This document shows positions 25,336 through 34,999 of a stretch of 64,000 nucleotides of DNA, one piece after another (position 1 is the stretch's first letter; every line of letters begins with the position of its first letter). Made by a program: the position numbers and the translations under genes. Under the pieces are notes generated by a model. The model saw only the letters and a list, made by a program, of their open reading frames with translations, had not been told where the DNA came from and did no database searches. Source of the DNA: Myxococcales bacterium (lineage in GTDB: Bacteria > Myxococcota_A > Polyangia > Palsa-1104 > JAEUJZ01); the NCBI GenBank assembly GCA_016794505.1, contig JAEUJZ010000001.1, positions 1 to 64,000 of the forward strand, given 5' to 3'.

Positions 25336-27576
25336 ATGCAAGGTGGGACCCATCGTTTTCAGTTCGTTCGCTCAGGGGGCGTGGATCAGGTGGCGATCCG
25401 CAATGGCGCCGACATCGCGCAGCTTGAGACGCTGGATCAGAAGCTGTGGCTGGCCCTGGCCTGCCCGGCCAAAGGCATCGAGCTCGATGAAAAAACGCTG
25501 ACCTTCCTCGACAGCGATGCCGATGGACGCATCCGCGCCGCGGATGTGCTGGCGGCGATTCGCTGGTTGAAAGACGCGCTGCGCAGCTTGGATGTGCTGG
25601 TGCCAGGGGACGACGCGCTGCGCATCGACAGCCTGAACGACAAGACCGATCTGGGCAGCGCCCTGATCAAGACGGCACGGGCGCTGCTTTCGACGCTGGG
25701 CAAGAGCGGCAGCGATGCGCTGAGCAGCGCCGATCTGGCCGCAGCCGAAAAGCAGTTCGCCGAGCGTCCGAAAAACGGCGACGGCGTGATCCCGCCCGAA
25801 GTGGTCAGCGACGCGCAGGTGGCGCAGGTGGTGCGCGACATCCTGGGGGCGCTGGGCTCGGTACACGATCGCAGCGGCAAAGCGGGCATAAACCGCGACA
25901 AGCTGGATGCGTTCTTTGCCGAGGCAGCGCAGGTCATCGCCTGGCATGAAAAGGGGCAAAGCACAGCGGCCATCGTCTCGCTGGGGGCGGATCCGGGGGC
26001 GCTGTCGGCGTCGGTGCGGGCGGTGGCAGCGAAGGTGGATGACTATTTCACGCGCTGCCGCATGGCGGCGTATGACACGCGCGCTGCAGCGCTCCTAAGT
26101 GGCGGCGATGCCGACTATCAGGGGCTCTCGACGCAAGAGCTAAGCCCCAGCGCGGCGGCACTCTTGCGCCTGCCTTTGGCGCGCATCGAGGCGGGACGAG
26201 CGCTGCCCTTGGTCGACGGAGTCAACCCGGCATGGGCCGCGGCTCTGGGGGCTCTGCGCAGCACGGCGACGACGCTTCTGGGCAAGCCGGTCTCGACGCT
26301 GAACGAGGCAGACTGGCAGGCGATGCGGAGCGCGCTGTCGGCATACGAAGCCTGGCAGGCGGAAAAGCCGGCGACGCCGGTTGCGGGTCTGGCGGTCGAG
26401 CGCCTGCGCGAGATCGTGGCCAGCCCAGCCAAGGACGCCATCGGCACGCTGATCAGCGAAGACGCCGCCGAAGACGCGACGCACACGAACCTGCAGGTGC
26501 TGCATAAGCTGGTGCTGTTTCACCGCGACTTCGTCAAGCTGCTGAACAACTTCGTGAACTTCTCGCAGTTCTATTCGCGAAGCGGCGCGATGTTCCAGGC
26601 CGGGACGCTGTACCTCGACGGGCGAAGCTGCGATCTGTGCGTACGCGTCGCCGATGCGGGCAAGCACGCGGCGCTGGCCGGGCTGTCCAAGAGCTATCTT
26701 GCGTACTGCGACTGCACACGGCCGGGCGGCGAGAAGATGACCATCGTCGCGGCGTTTACGGCGGGCGATGCCGATCATCTGATGGTGGGGCGAAACGGCG
26801 TGTTCTATGACCGCCAGGGGCGCGACTGGGACGCGACGATTACGAGCCTGATCCAAAACCCGATCAGCATTCGCCAGGCCTTCTGGGCGCCGTACAAGAA
26901 CTTCGTTCGCTTGGTCGAAGAGCAGGTGGCCAAGCGCGCCGCAGCCGCCGAAGCCGAGTCGAATGCCAAGGTCGCAAGTGCGGCGACGGCGACCGCGACA
27001 TCCGATCAGACCAAGACGCCGCCGCCAGCCAAAGAGCCGCCTAAAAAGATCGACATCGGGGCCGTCGCGGCGATTGGCGTGGCCGTGGGCGGCATCGCGA
27101 CCTTCCTCAGCAGCATCTTGGCCCTGTTCTTTGGCCTGGGCTGGTGGATGCCGGCGGGCTTTCTGGCGCTGATGTTGATGATCTCGGCTCCGTCGATGCT
27201 GATCGCGTGGCTAAAGCTGCGGCAGCGCAACCTGGGACCGCTTCTGGATGCGAATGGCTGGGCGGTAAATGGCCGCGTCCGCATCAACGTGCCCTTCGGT
27301 GGCGCTCTGACCGCGCTGGCGACGATTCCGCTTACGGCGCAGCGCAGCCTGCGCGATCCGTACCTGGAAAAGGGCACACCCTGGCGGCTGTACCTGTTTC
27401 TGATCGTCATCGTGTCGCTGGGCGGGCTGTGGTACTTCGGCAAGCTCGATGAGTACCTGCCTGCGCATATCAAGCGGGCGACGGTCTTGGGTACACTCGA
27501 CCCAGCGCAGCCGACGTCGCAGGCCCCCGCCGCGCCACCCCAGGCCCCGGCCCCCACGCCGCCTCCCGCGACCTAA
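25336..27576 (+). CDS. Large membrane protein with an EF-hand motif
   Basis: The 746-residue product has a clear calcium-binding EF-hand loop at D59-D70 (DSDADGRIRAAD). A long cytosolic or periplasmic helical region follows. At the C-terminus there are about three hydrophobic segments: GAVAAIGVAVGGIATFLSS, WMPAGFLALMLMISAPSML and YLFLIVIVSLGGLWYF. The last residues form an Ala/Pro tail. AAGGAG lies 5 bases before the ATG at 25336. I do not recognise the central domain. Calcium-dependent signalling at the membrane is possible but unproven. Confidence 0.75.
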   Translation: MQGGTHRFQFVRSGGVDQVAIRNGADIAQLETLDQKLWLALACPAKGIELDEKTLTFLDSDADGRIRAADVLAAIRWLKDALRSLDVLVPGDDALRIDSLNDKTDLGSALIKTARALLSTLGKSGSDALSSADLAAAEKQFAERPKNGDGVIPPEVVSDAQVAQVVRDILGALGSVHDRSGKAGINRDKLDAFFAEAAQVIAWHEKGQSTAAIVSLGADPGALSASVRAVAAKVDDYFTRCRMAAYDTRAAALLSGGDADYQGLSTQELSPSAAALLRLPLARIEAGRALPLVDGVNPAWAAALGALRSTATTLLGKPVSTLNEADWQAMRSALSAYEAWQAEKPATPVAGLAVERLREIVASPAKDAIGTLISEDAAEDATHTNLQVLHKLVLFHRDFVKLLNNFVNFSQFYSRSGAMFQAGTLYLDGRSCDLCVRVADAGKHAALAGLSKSYLAYCDCTRPGGEKMTIVAAFTAGDADHLMVGRNGVFYDRQGRDWDATITSLIQNPISIRQAFWAPYKNFVRLVEEQVAKRAAAAEAESNAKVASAATATATSDQTKTPPPAKEPPKKIDIGAVAAIGVAVGGIATFLSSILALFFGLGWWMPAGFLALMLMISAPSMLIAWLKLRQRNLGPLLDANGWAVNGRVRINVPFGGALTALATIPLTAQRSLRDPYLEKGTPWRLYLFLIVIVSLGGLWYFGKLDEYLPAHIKRATVLGTLDPAQPTSQAPAAPPQAPAPTPPPAT

Positions 27577-27735
27577 TTGGCACCACAAAGCGGGCTGTAC
27601 CCGGCCGTTTCGCTCGGCCGTTTCGCTCAGCCATCCTGAAGATCCTTGGCGGCACGAAGCAGGAAAGTCCCGCCGCCAATGGCGCGTTTACTTAACAGTT
27701 GAAGCGGGATACGCTCTCCTCAGGGAGGCAGATTC

Positions 27736-29400
27736 TTGAGCAACGGCCCGCGCAGTAAAGACTTCCTGGACCTTGGCGACATCCTATTGGCCGCCCACTT
27801 GGTCGACGCGGTCAAGCTGGCGCAGCTTCGCAGCGATGCTCTGAAGCGAGGTCGCCCGCTGTGGCACACGCTGACCCACGACGAAGTGGTGACTGCCGAT
27901 GCGCTGTTTCGCGCGCTGCGCCAAGAAGTGCGTGTGCCGGTGCTCGCCGCGGATCAGCTTCCTGCGATCTCCGTTCCCCCCGACCTGCTCAAGGCCATTC
28001 CACCCAAAGCAGCGCAGCGGCTGGGCATGATGCCGCTTGAGCGCTCGACCGATGGGCGACGGCTGGGGCTGGCCATGGTCGATCCCACCGACGACATCAC
28101 ACCGCTGTGGCCGGCGCTGTCGGCGGTTGGCGTCAGCGAAGTCCGCCGCTTCTTGGTTCACTTGAGCACGCTGCGCCTGGGGCTTGAGGCGTTTTATGGC
28201 GTCACCTGGCTGCCCGATAGCGAGCTGGTTGAAGCTCCAGCGGTTCCCGTCGAGAAGTCCGAGGCGGCGTTCGAAGTCGAGCCCGAGTCGCTGATCGAGT
28301 TCGATGAGCCAGGGGCCAGCCTGGCTGAGCTGGTGGCCGCGGCCAGTCACTCGGGGGGGAATCTGCCGCCGGTCAAGTCGGGCCCGACGGGGATAGCGGC
28401 CAAGCCGGAGAGCGGCCCGCAGCCGACCGTGCGCGCCGTCCCGACCGAGCCGCAGTCGGCTTCGCAGGCCGCAAGCAAGAGCGGACCCAGCGCGTCGGCG
28501 CATTCGGGGGCAGCGCTTTCGCCGGCCAAGTCGATCGCGACGGCCACACCGCTTAGCTATCGCGTCCGGCGCGAGGTCTCGCTGCCCGAGCTTCCCGCGA
28601 GTGACATCGTGATGCTCGATGAGCGCTCGCGCCCGCTGCGGGTGCCGCTTCTGGATGAGGCCTCGCTGCCGGCATTCCGTGCCATGGCGCAGAGCGCCAA
28701 CGAAAAAGAGCCGCTGCACGAGACGCTGCTCGCCGTCAGCGAAGCCATGGTGGCGGTGCTCGATGAAGACACGGCCTCAAGCCGGCCCGGAGCCATCGCC
28801 CGCCTGTCGCAGTCGGTCGCCGAGCGCCTCGGCTTTGCCCCGCGCGCGGTCAGCGAGTTAAAGCTGATCGCGCGGCTGTACGGCATCCTGCGGACCCGCC
28901 TGCGTCGCAGTGGCGCGCTGCCCAGCGAGAGCAAGGCCGTGCTTGGCTTCGACAGTCCCCTGCCCCTTATGACCGCGCTGCGCACGCTGCAGACGGTCTT
29001 CGTCGACTTCATGCACCTGCCAACCGAGCCGGACCTGATCCCCATGGGGACCCGCATCGTCCAGGCCGCAGCGATCGCCGTCGACCTCATCGACAGCGGG
29101 CTCAGCGATGAGGCCCTAACCCGGCGGGTGCAAGCGCTGGTCAGCGACTCGATGATCGCGGGGGCGCTCATCGGCTGCCTGCAGATGGATCTGCCCGCCC
29201 TCGACATCGATCGCGAGGCGCCGGCAGCCGTGCCTTCTGCGACGTCGGGAGCGCCGCTGATGACGCCCAAAGGTCCGCAGATGCCCGATGTGACGTGGCG
29301 CACGCGCGCGGTGGCGCAGCTTGCCGACGATGGGCTAATGCCCTATTCCCCGCCGGCCGCTTCATCAAGTGGGGTTCCGTCGGGGTCCAGTTCTAGCTAG
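27736..29400 (+). CDS. MshEN-domain protein with a degenerate HD-GYP-like region
   Basis: Residues ~10-155 resemble the MshEN domain (type II secretion ATPase N-terminal domain), which in several proteins binds cyclic di-GMP. A low-complexity linker follows. Residues ~300-460 look like an HD-GYP fold in which the catalytic His/Asp and GYP residues are missing: the position where HDxGK is expected reads RLYGILR. It may therefore be a c-di-GMP receptor without enzyme activity. The start is a TTG at 27736; GGGAGG sits 7 bases upstream. A MalG-type permease gene follows after 11 bases. Confidence 0.65.
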   Translation: MSNGPRSKDFLDLGDILLAAHLVDAVKLAQLRSDALKRGRPLWHTLTHDEVVTADALFRALRQEVRVPVLAADQLPAISVPPDLLKAIPPKAAQRLGMMPLERSTDGRRLGLAMVDPTDDITPLWPALSAVGVSEVRRFLVHLSTLRLGLEAFYGVTWLPDSELVEAPAVPVEKSEAAFEVEPESLIEFDEPGASLAELVAAASHSGGNLPPVKSGPTGIAAKPESGPQPTVRAVPTEPQSASQAASKSGPSASAHSGAALSPAKSIATATPLSYRVRREVSLPELPASDIVMLDERSRPLRVPLLDEASLPAFRAMAQSANEKEPLHETLLAVSEAMVAVLDEDTASSRPGAIARLSQSVAERLGFAPRAVSELKLIARLYGILRTRLRRSGALPSESKAVLGFDSPLPLMTALRTLQTVFVDFMHLPTEPDLIPMGTRIVQAAAIAVDLIDSGLSDEALTRRVQALVSDSMIAGALIGCLQMDLPALDIDREAPAAVPSATSGAPLMTPKGPQMPDVTWRTRAVAQLADDGLMPYSPPAASSSGVPSGSSSS

Positions 29401-29411
29401 ACTGCCGCCGC

Positions 29412-30287
29412 GTGTCGCTCTCTGCCCCCGGCTCTCAACGTTCGGCTCGACTGCGGGCCCTCTTGCTGCATCTCGTGCTGATCGTGGCCTCGCTGGCCAC
29501 GCTGTATCCGGTGCTGTGGGTGGTCAAGATGGCGCTATCGCCCAGCCAGGGCTTTGCGCTGTCGCCCAGCCCGCTGCCGGCGTTCGATCAGCTGACGCTG
29601 CGCAACTTTCAAGAGGTCCTGTTCGTCCGCGATGCCGCCGGGCGGCTGCTGTTTTTCCGACAGCTTGCCAACTCGCTCATCGTCTCGGCCGCAGTCACGG
29701 TGGCGGGCGTCGTGCTGTCGTGCTCGGCCGCCTATGCCCTGTCGCGCTTCCGCTTTCCGGGTCGCAACGCGTCGCTGCGCGCCTTTCTGTTTGTGCAGAT
29801 GTTTCCCGGCGTGGTGACGACGATTCCGCTGTATCTGGTGCTGGAAAAGCTGCACCTGCTCGATCACTTGGGCGGCCTGATCCTGTGCTATGCGACGACG
29901 GCGGTGCCCTTCTGCGTGTTCATGCTCAAAGGCGCCTTTGACAGCCTGCCAAGCGAGCTGGAAGAAGCCGTGCTGATCGATGGCGGCACCCGCTTCGATG
30001 CCTTCGTGCGCGTGGCGCTGCCGCTTTGTCGCCCGGCGATCGCGGTCACAGCCCTGTTCGCGTTTCTGACGGCCTGGAACGAATACATCCTGGCCGCGAC
30101 CTTCATCAGCCGGCCCGAGCGCTATACCTTGCCGATCCTGCTCTCGCGCTATGTCGGCGATTACTCGACGGAGTGGGGACACTTCGCAGCGGGCGCCATC
30201 CTGGTCAGCACGCCCGTCATGGTGCTGTTCTTTGCCGCCCAGCGCCACCTGATCAGCGGCATGACAGCCGGCGGCGTCAAAGGCTGA
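29412..30287 (+). CDS. ABC sugar transporter permease, MalG type
   Basis: The 291-residue product has six hydrophobic segments and the cytosolic EAA loop (EEAVLIDGGTRFDAFVRVALPL), which contacts the ATPase. It matches the MalG/CUT1 permeases of maltose and related sugars. The start is a GTG at 29412. No MalF, MalE or MalK gene is found within the window, so this permease is an orphan here. The 4-alpha-glucanotransferase gene malQ lies 13 kb away, and a functional link is only speculation. Confidence 0.87.
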   Translation: MSLSAPGSQRSARLRALLLHLVLIVASLATLYPVLWVVKMALSPSQGFALSPSPLPAFDQLTLRNFQEVLFVRDAAGRLLFFRQLANSLIVSAAVTVAGVVLSCSAAYALSRFRFPGRNASLRAFLFVQMFPGVVTTIPLYLVLEKLHLLDHLGGLILCYATTAVPFCVFMLKGAFDSLPSELEEAVLIDGGTRFDAFVRVALPLCRPAIAVTALFAFLTAWNEYILAATFISRPERYTLPILLSRYVGDYSTEWGHFAAGAILVSTPVMVLFFAAQRHLISGMTAGGVKG

Positions 30288-30367
30288 GTCCGTCACGGCC
30301 CCATCGCGCGCTGCATCCACATTGCGCGTGCCGAGCCTCGGGTCACCTGTGATACGGTGCGCGGCGC

Positions 30368-32527
30368 ATGGCGTCGCGTCACTCTCGCAAGGTTCACAAG
30401 ACACAGCCGCTGCCCTCTGCCCTGTCCGAAGGCGAGCGGTCCTTTCCGTCGGCCAAGTCGGGCAAAACGGCGAGTCAGCCTCCTCCATCGAGCGCCTCGC
30501 ATCACCCGCCCGGCAAGCTCCCAGAAGGCGCCGATGGGCACGAAGCCCCCGATAGCTTCCAGCCCTTCATCCCAGCCAGCGAGACGATTCCCGAGCTCTC
30601 CTGGCAGGCGGTGATCCTGGGGGCTCTGTTCGGCATCTTGTTTGGCGCCTCGACCGTGTACTTGGCCTTGCGCGCCGGGCTTACGATCTCGGCGTCGATC
30701 CCCATCGCTGTCTTGTCGATCGCCATCTTCAAAAAGATCGGCAAGAGCACCATCTTGGAAAACAACATCGTCCAGACGCTGGGCTCAGCCGGTGAGTCGA
30801 TCGCGGCCGGTGTCGTGTTCACCGTGCCTGCGCTCTTGTTCTTGTCGGGGGGCGATAACTACTTTCGCTATGGCCAGATCCTGACCCTGGCTGCCGTCGG
30901 TGGAGTCCTGGGCGTCTTGTTCATGATTCCGCTGCGCCGCAGCCTGATCGTCAAAGAACACGGTCGCCTGCCCTATCCCGAAGGCACCGCCTGCGCCGAG
31001 GTCCTGATGGTCGGCGAAAAGGGCGGCAGCCTGGCCAAGCGCGTCTTTCATGGCGTGTTTGCCGCCGCCGGCTATTGGCTCTTGATGGGCGTCTTCCGTT
31101 TGTGGCGCGACACGCCTGGCATGCGCACGGGCCCCAAGAGCGTCTATCCCAACGCCACGCTCGACTGCAACATCACCCCGGAATACCTGGGCGTCGGCTA
31201 CATCGTCGGCCCGCGCATCGCTGGAGAGATGGTCTCGGGCGGCGTCCTGTCGTGGCTGGCGCTGATCCCACTCATCTCGCTGTACCTGCCCGAAGCGCAG
31301 CGCATCACCGATCTGCATGCCCTGGGCTATACCGACGCCTGGATCGCCAGCCACTCGGTCGCCGAGCAGATCTATCGCGGCTATGTCCGCTACATCGGCG
31401 CCGGAGCCGTCGCCTGCGCCGGGGTGATGACGCTTTTGCGCACGCTGCCGACCATCTGGGCCAGCTTCCGCGACTCGCTGCACGAGCTTTCCAGCCGCGC
31501 CCGCGGTGAAAAGCAGTCGACCGTGCGTACCGAGCGCGACATTCCGCTGCCCATCGTGGTCATCGGCACCTTGGTCTTGGGCATGCTGATTGCGCTTCTG
31601 CCCAACCTGCCCGGCACCTTCCCCGGATCGCTCGTCATCTCGCTCTTGATCATCGCCTTCGGCTTCTTCTTCGTCACTGTGGCCAGCCGCATCGTCGGCA
31701 TCATCGGTAGCTCGTCGAACCCGATCTCGGGCATGACGATCGCGACGTTGATGGGCACCTGCCTGGTCTTTATCGCCATCGGCTGGCGCGGCGATGCCCA
31801 TCAAGCCGCAGCCCTGCTCGTCGGCTCGGTCGTCTGCATCGCATCGGCCAATGCCGGAGCCACCTCGCAGGATCTCAAGACCGGCTACCTGGTCGGCGCC
31901 ACGCCATACAAGCAGCAGATCGGCCTGATCATCGGCGTCTTGGTGTCGGTCTTGGCCATCGGCGGCACGCTGCTCTTGCTCGATCGCTCGGTCCCCGGCC
32001 TGACCCACGCCATCGGATCCGAGCGCTTCCCGGCGCCGCAGGCCGTCTTGATGTCGACGATGATCAAGGGGCAGCTGAGCCAGCAGCTTCCCTGGGGCCC
32101 CGTGCTGGTGGGCGTCGCGCTGGCTTTTGTCGCGCAGCTTGCCGGCGCCAATGCGCTCTCGTGGGCCGTCGGAGCCTACCTGCCGCTTTCGACCACGTCG
32201 CCGATCTTTGTCGGCGGCCTGGTGCGCTGGCTGGTGACGCGCTTGCGCAAGAAGCAGCGCGGCCGTCACGGCGTCGCCGCGGCCGAATCGGACATCGGCC
32301 CCGGCATGCTCTATGCGACGGGCCTGGTCGCCGGAGGCTCCCTGGCCGGCATGCTCATCGCGTTCTTGCAGGGCTTCGCCGACCCCCTCGCCAAGCGCCT
32401 GGATCTGGGGCAGGAATACTGGGCGACGCCCGACGGCGGCGGCGGCAACCTGATTGCCTTCGTCATGTTCTGCTTTATGGGCCTGGCCCTCATCCGCCAA
32501 GCCATGAGCAAAGTCCCCCGCCTCTAG
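30368..32527 (+). CDS. OPT-family oligopeptide transporter
   Basis: The 719-residue membrane protein has the OPT-family signature segments (LGALFGILFGASTVYLALR, SSSNPISGMTIATLMG, IVGPRIAGEMVSGG) and about 14-16 hydrophobic helices. These secondary transporters take up small peptides or metal-chelate complexes such as iron-siderophore. The first ~75 residues are a Ser/Pro/Lys-rich cytosolic extension without domain. The exact substrate cannot be read from sequence. It is followed by a convergent gene with 17 bases between. Confidence 0.9.
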   Translation: MASRHSRKVHKTQPLPSALSEGERSFPSAKSGKTASQPPPSSASHHPPGKLPEGADGHEAPDSFQPFIPASETIPELSWQAVILGALFGILFGASTVYLALRAGLTISASIPIAVLSIAIFKKIGKSTILENNIVQTLGSAGESIAAGVVFTVPALLFLSGGDNYFRYGQILTLAAVGGVLGVLFMIPLRRSLIVKEHGRLPYPEGTACAEVLMVGEKGGSLAKRVFHGVFAAAGYWLLMGVFRLWRDTPGMRTGPKSVYPNATLDCNITPEYLGVGYIVGPRIAGEMVSGGVLSWLALIPLISLYLPEAQRITDLHALGYTDAWIASHSVAEQIYRGYVRYIGAGAVACAGVMTLLRTLPTIWASFRDSLHELSSRARGEKQSTVRTERDIPLPIVVIGTLVLGMLIALLPNLPGTFPGSLVISLLIIAFGFFFVTVASRIVGIIGSSSNPISGMTIATLMGTCLVFIAIGWRGDAHQAAALLVGSVVCIASANAGATSQDLKTGYLVGATPYKQQIGLIIGVLVSVLAIGGTLLLLDRSVPGLTHAIGSERFPAPQAVLMSTMIKGQLSQQLPWGPVLVGVALAFVAQLAGANALSWAVGAYLPLSTTSPIFVGGLVRWLVTRLRKKQRGRHGVAAAESDIGPGMLYATGLVAGGSLAGMLIAFLQGFADPLAKRLDLGQEYWATPDGGGGNLIAFVMFCFMGLALIRQAMSKVPRL

Positions 32528-32544
32528 GAGGCTGTGGGCTGCGC

Positions 32545-34458
32545 TCAGAAGCCGCCCAGCGGCACCTCGCCATAGTACGTCGACGTCGAGATCTGCCGCA
32601 GGATCGACAGCGAGCCGCGCGTCCCGGCATAGATCGACGTCTTGAGCGAGCCCACCACCATTAGGCTCGACCGGCCCGAGGCATCGCTGTCCGCGACGAT
32701 TCGCGTGCGGCCCGTGAAGTTGCCAAAGCCCGTGTCGCGCGTGCTTACGGTCTGCGCCACGCTGAGCGTGCTGCCCGTGCCGCCCGGCAGGATGCGGATC
32801 AGCGATCCGCCGGAGTCGCAGCGGTCGGCTCCGCCCTGGTGCGAGTCGCTGGAGACGAAGGCGACATCGTCAAAGCCATCGCCATCGAGATCCCCGGCGC
32901 CTTGCAAGGTGCCCGCCACAAGGAAGTTCGGCCCATAGGAAAAGCCGTTGGTGCAGCCCGCGACTGTCTCGACCGGCATCGTGTACGCGACCTCGGTCAG
33001 GGGGCCAGCCGAGCCGCCCAGCAGGACCAGCGCCCGACCCGGCTCATAGCCCGTCAGGCGATAGCTGCCATTGCAGGTCGTGCTCGGTGGGATCGGCGCC
33101 ACGGTCTGATGCGGATCCCGAACCACGCCCACGTCGGCCTTGCCATCGCCGTTGATGTCACCCACGGACCGGGGATCGAAATAATCGCTGACGGTGGCCA
33201 GCACGGTCGAAAAGGTACCGGACGGCGATCCCAGGCGAATCTCGACGCGGCCGCGCGCTCGGTGCAGGCAGGTGTCTGGGTTGGTGGTGCGAATCGAGAC
33301 CGCGAGATCGCCATAGCCGTCGCCATTGACATCGCCCACGCCGCGCACCGGCATCGGCGAGTTCTCAAAGGTCCGCGTGGCTGCGGGGGACTCGATCTGC
33401 GTCTTGCTGCGACGGGACCATCCCAAGCGCGCACCATATAGGATCTCAAGCTCGACCCCGGTCTGCAGCCAAAGGGTCCCGCTTCCTGGCGAGGGGCCGA
33501 CGACCGGGGGCAGCGAGCGCACGACGCCCACATCGGCAAACCCGTCGCCATCGACATCCCCAAGCGGCGTCAGCGAGACGAACCCCTGATAGGTCGGGAT
33601 CGCGACTTCCAGTCGCTGACGCTCCACCAGCTTGCGTGTCACGGGGTCATAGGCAAAGCGAAGCACGACCAGCGGGTTGGGCGCGACGACGTTCTGCTCG
33701 ACCGTCGCGATCTCGGGATAGCCGTCGCCATCGGTGTCCGAGGCAAAGATCATCGACCGCGAAAACGCGTTGGGAACCACGCCGAATGGATAGCTGGTTG
33801 ACATCGGGAAGCTGGCTGTCCGGCCCGACGACAGGCTGACCGAGATGGTCATCTCGGTGCTGCTCTTGCTGCCGGATATCCCGAGGTCGGCGCGACCGTC
33901 GAGATCGAGGTCCGGCACGATGCCCAGGGCTCCGCGTGCGATGGCCGAGCGTCCCGTCGAGAAAAACTCGCGCACGGAGCTGGCGGTGGCGCCTTCCAGA
34001 TAGGTTCCATCGGGCCGCTGGCGCCGACCAAAGGCGCGAGCATAGTGCGTCCCCTTGGCCAGGGCGCTGGCGAGCGTCCCGCTGCCGATTCCGCTGACCG
34101 TGCCGACCACCGTCGAGCACAGGGGATCCTTGCAGATCTCGATCACGGCATCTCTCTCGCCCCCGGCCGCGGCGCTCCAGCGCAGACGGGGCCGGCCGGC
34201 CAGCCGATCGCCGCTCATGGGAAACACGATCTGGGGCGGCATGAGATCTGGCACGCACATCCGGATGCTCTCATCGCAGACGGTCCCCGCGATGCAGGGC
34301 GTGGTGCAGTTTCGCTGCCGATCGCCGCGCACCGCTTGCGCCACGTGATCCACGGGCTCTTCGGGATCCTCGCTGTCGACCGCACAGCTACCCACCAGCG
34401 GCCCAGAAAGCAGGACACTGAGCAAAGGAAACAAACGCACTCGGGACGGACTCTTCAT
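32545..34458 (-). CDS. FG-GAP/VCBS-type beta-propeller lipoprotein
   Basis: The 637-residue product has a lipobox ending at C25 (LVGSC) and at least six FG-GAP-like repeats. Each carries a calcium loop of the DxDxDG type: DLDLDGRADLG, DTDGDGYPEI, DVDGDGFADVG, DVNGDGYGDLA, DINGDGKADVG and DLDGDGFDDVA. This is the integrin-alpha type of seven-bladed propeller used in adhesion and other surface contacts. The calcium requirement is inferred. The divergent region upstream contains a tandem hairpin array. Confidence 0.9.
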   Translation of the reverse strand: MKSPSRVRLFPLLSVLLSGPLVGSCAVDSEDPEEPVDHVAQAVRGDRQRNCTTPCIAGTVCDESIRMCVPDLMPPQIVFPMSGDRLAGRPRLRWSAAAGGERDAVIEICKDPLCSTVVGTVSGIGSGTLASALAKGTHYARAFGRRQRPDGTYLEGATASSVREFFSTGRSAIARGALGIVPDLDLDGRADLGISGSKSSTEMTISVSLSSGRTASFPMSTSYPFGVVPNAFSRSMIFASDTDGDGYPEIATVEQNVVAPNPLVVLRFAYDPVTRKLVERQRLEVAIPTYQGFVSLTPLGDVDGDGFADVGVVRSLPPVVGPSPGSGTLWLQTGVELEILYGARLGWSRRSKTQIESPAATRTFENSPMPVRGVGDVNGDGYGDLAVSIRTTNPDTCLHRARGRVEIRLGSPSGTFSTVLATVSDYFDPRSVGDINGDGKADVGVVRDPHQTVAPIPPSTTCNGSYRLTGYEPGRALVLLGGSAGPLTEVAYTMPVETVAGCTNGFSYGPNFLVAGTLQGAGDLDGDGFDDVAFVSSDSHQGGADRCDSGGSLIRILPGGTGSTLSVAQTVSTRDTGFGNFTGRTRIVADSDASGRSSLMVVGSLKTSIYAGTRGSLSILRQISTSTYYGEVPLGGF

Positions 34459-34999
34459 GGGAAAGACCTCGACGGTTACGGAAGGCGACTAAAAAGAGGC
34501 TGCGGCTCGAACTTTCAACCCGGACGGGGCGCCCCGGTCCACGGAATGAACCATGGCGCCCTATCCGCATCGACCCGGCCGGCAGGCAACCTACCCCAGA
34601 GCGTTCGCGGTCTGGAAGGCGCTTCGCAGCGGGTGTCCGAAGAAAAAACGCCCGCTCCAGGCGCTTTGGAGCGGGTGTCCGAAGAAAAAACGCCGGCTCC
34701 AGGCGCTTTGGAGCGGGTGTCCGAAGAAAAAACGCCCGCTCCAGGCGCTTTGGAGCGGGTGTTTGAAATAAAAACACGCGTTTCAAGGACATTTCCCCAC
34801 ATGTGGGACCGGCGAGCGGAGGTGGACAAGCGGTCATAGGCTCCGCTTATGGGGCCAATAAAGACACGCAATGTCTGCGCGAGCGCCCGCCCTCCTATAC
34901 TGGCCGCTGCTACTTACCAGTCGCTGTCGTCGTCCTGCCGCTGTGCCTGTGGCAGAGGCCAGAGACGCCGCAGCGACGCTTCGTGCAAGGGGGAAGCGA
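34459..34999. other. Divergent intergenic region with hairpin repeats
   Basis: This 541-base stretch separates the FG-GAP lipoprotein from the dihaem lipoprotein and must contain both promoters. It contains a 42-bp tandem array that can fold into hairpins. Because 42 is a multiple of three, long open frames run through the array on both strands, but their repetitive translations, poor starts and lack of recognisable domains argue against coding. No RNA gene was recognised. Confidence 0.65.
34629..34785. repeat. Tandem 42-bp repeats that form hairpins
   Basis: Units start at 34629, 34671, 34713 and 34755, exactly 42 bases apart; the fourth is partial and diverged. In a unit, GGAGCGGGTGT pairs with ACGCCCGCTCC around an A-rich loop. 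An alternative stem, GCTCCA with TGGAGC, joins neighbouring units. The third hairpin (34710-34742) pairs completely apart from one G-U pair; the second has one mismatch. Confidence 0.9.

Noticed and set aside
34500..34870. Protein-coding genes across the 42-bp repeat array
   Set aside because: Open frames exist on both strands only because the unit is a multiple of three; translations are repetitive and lack good starts.
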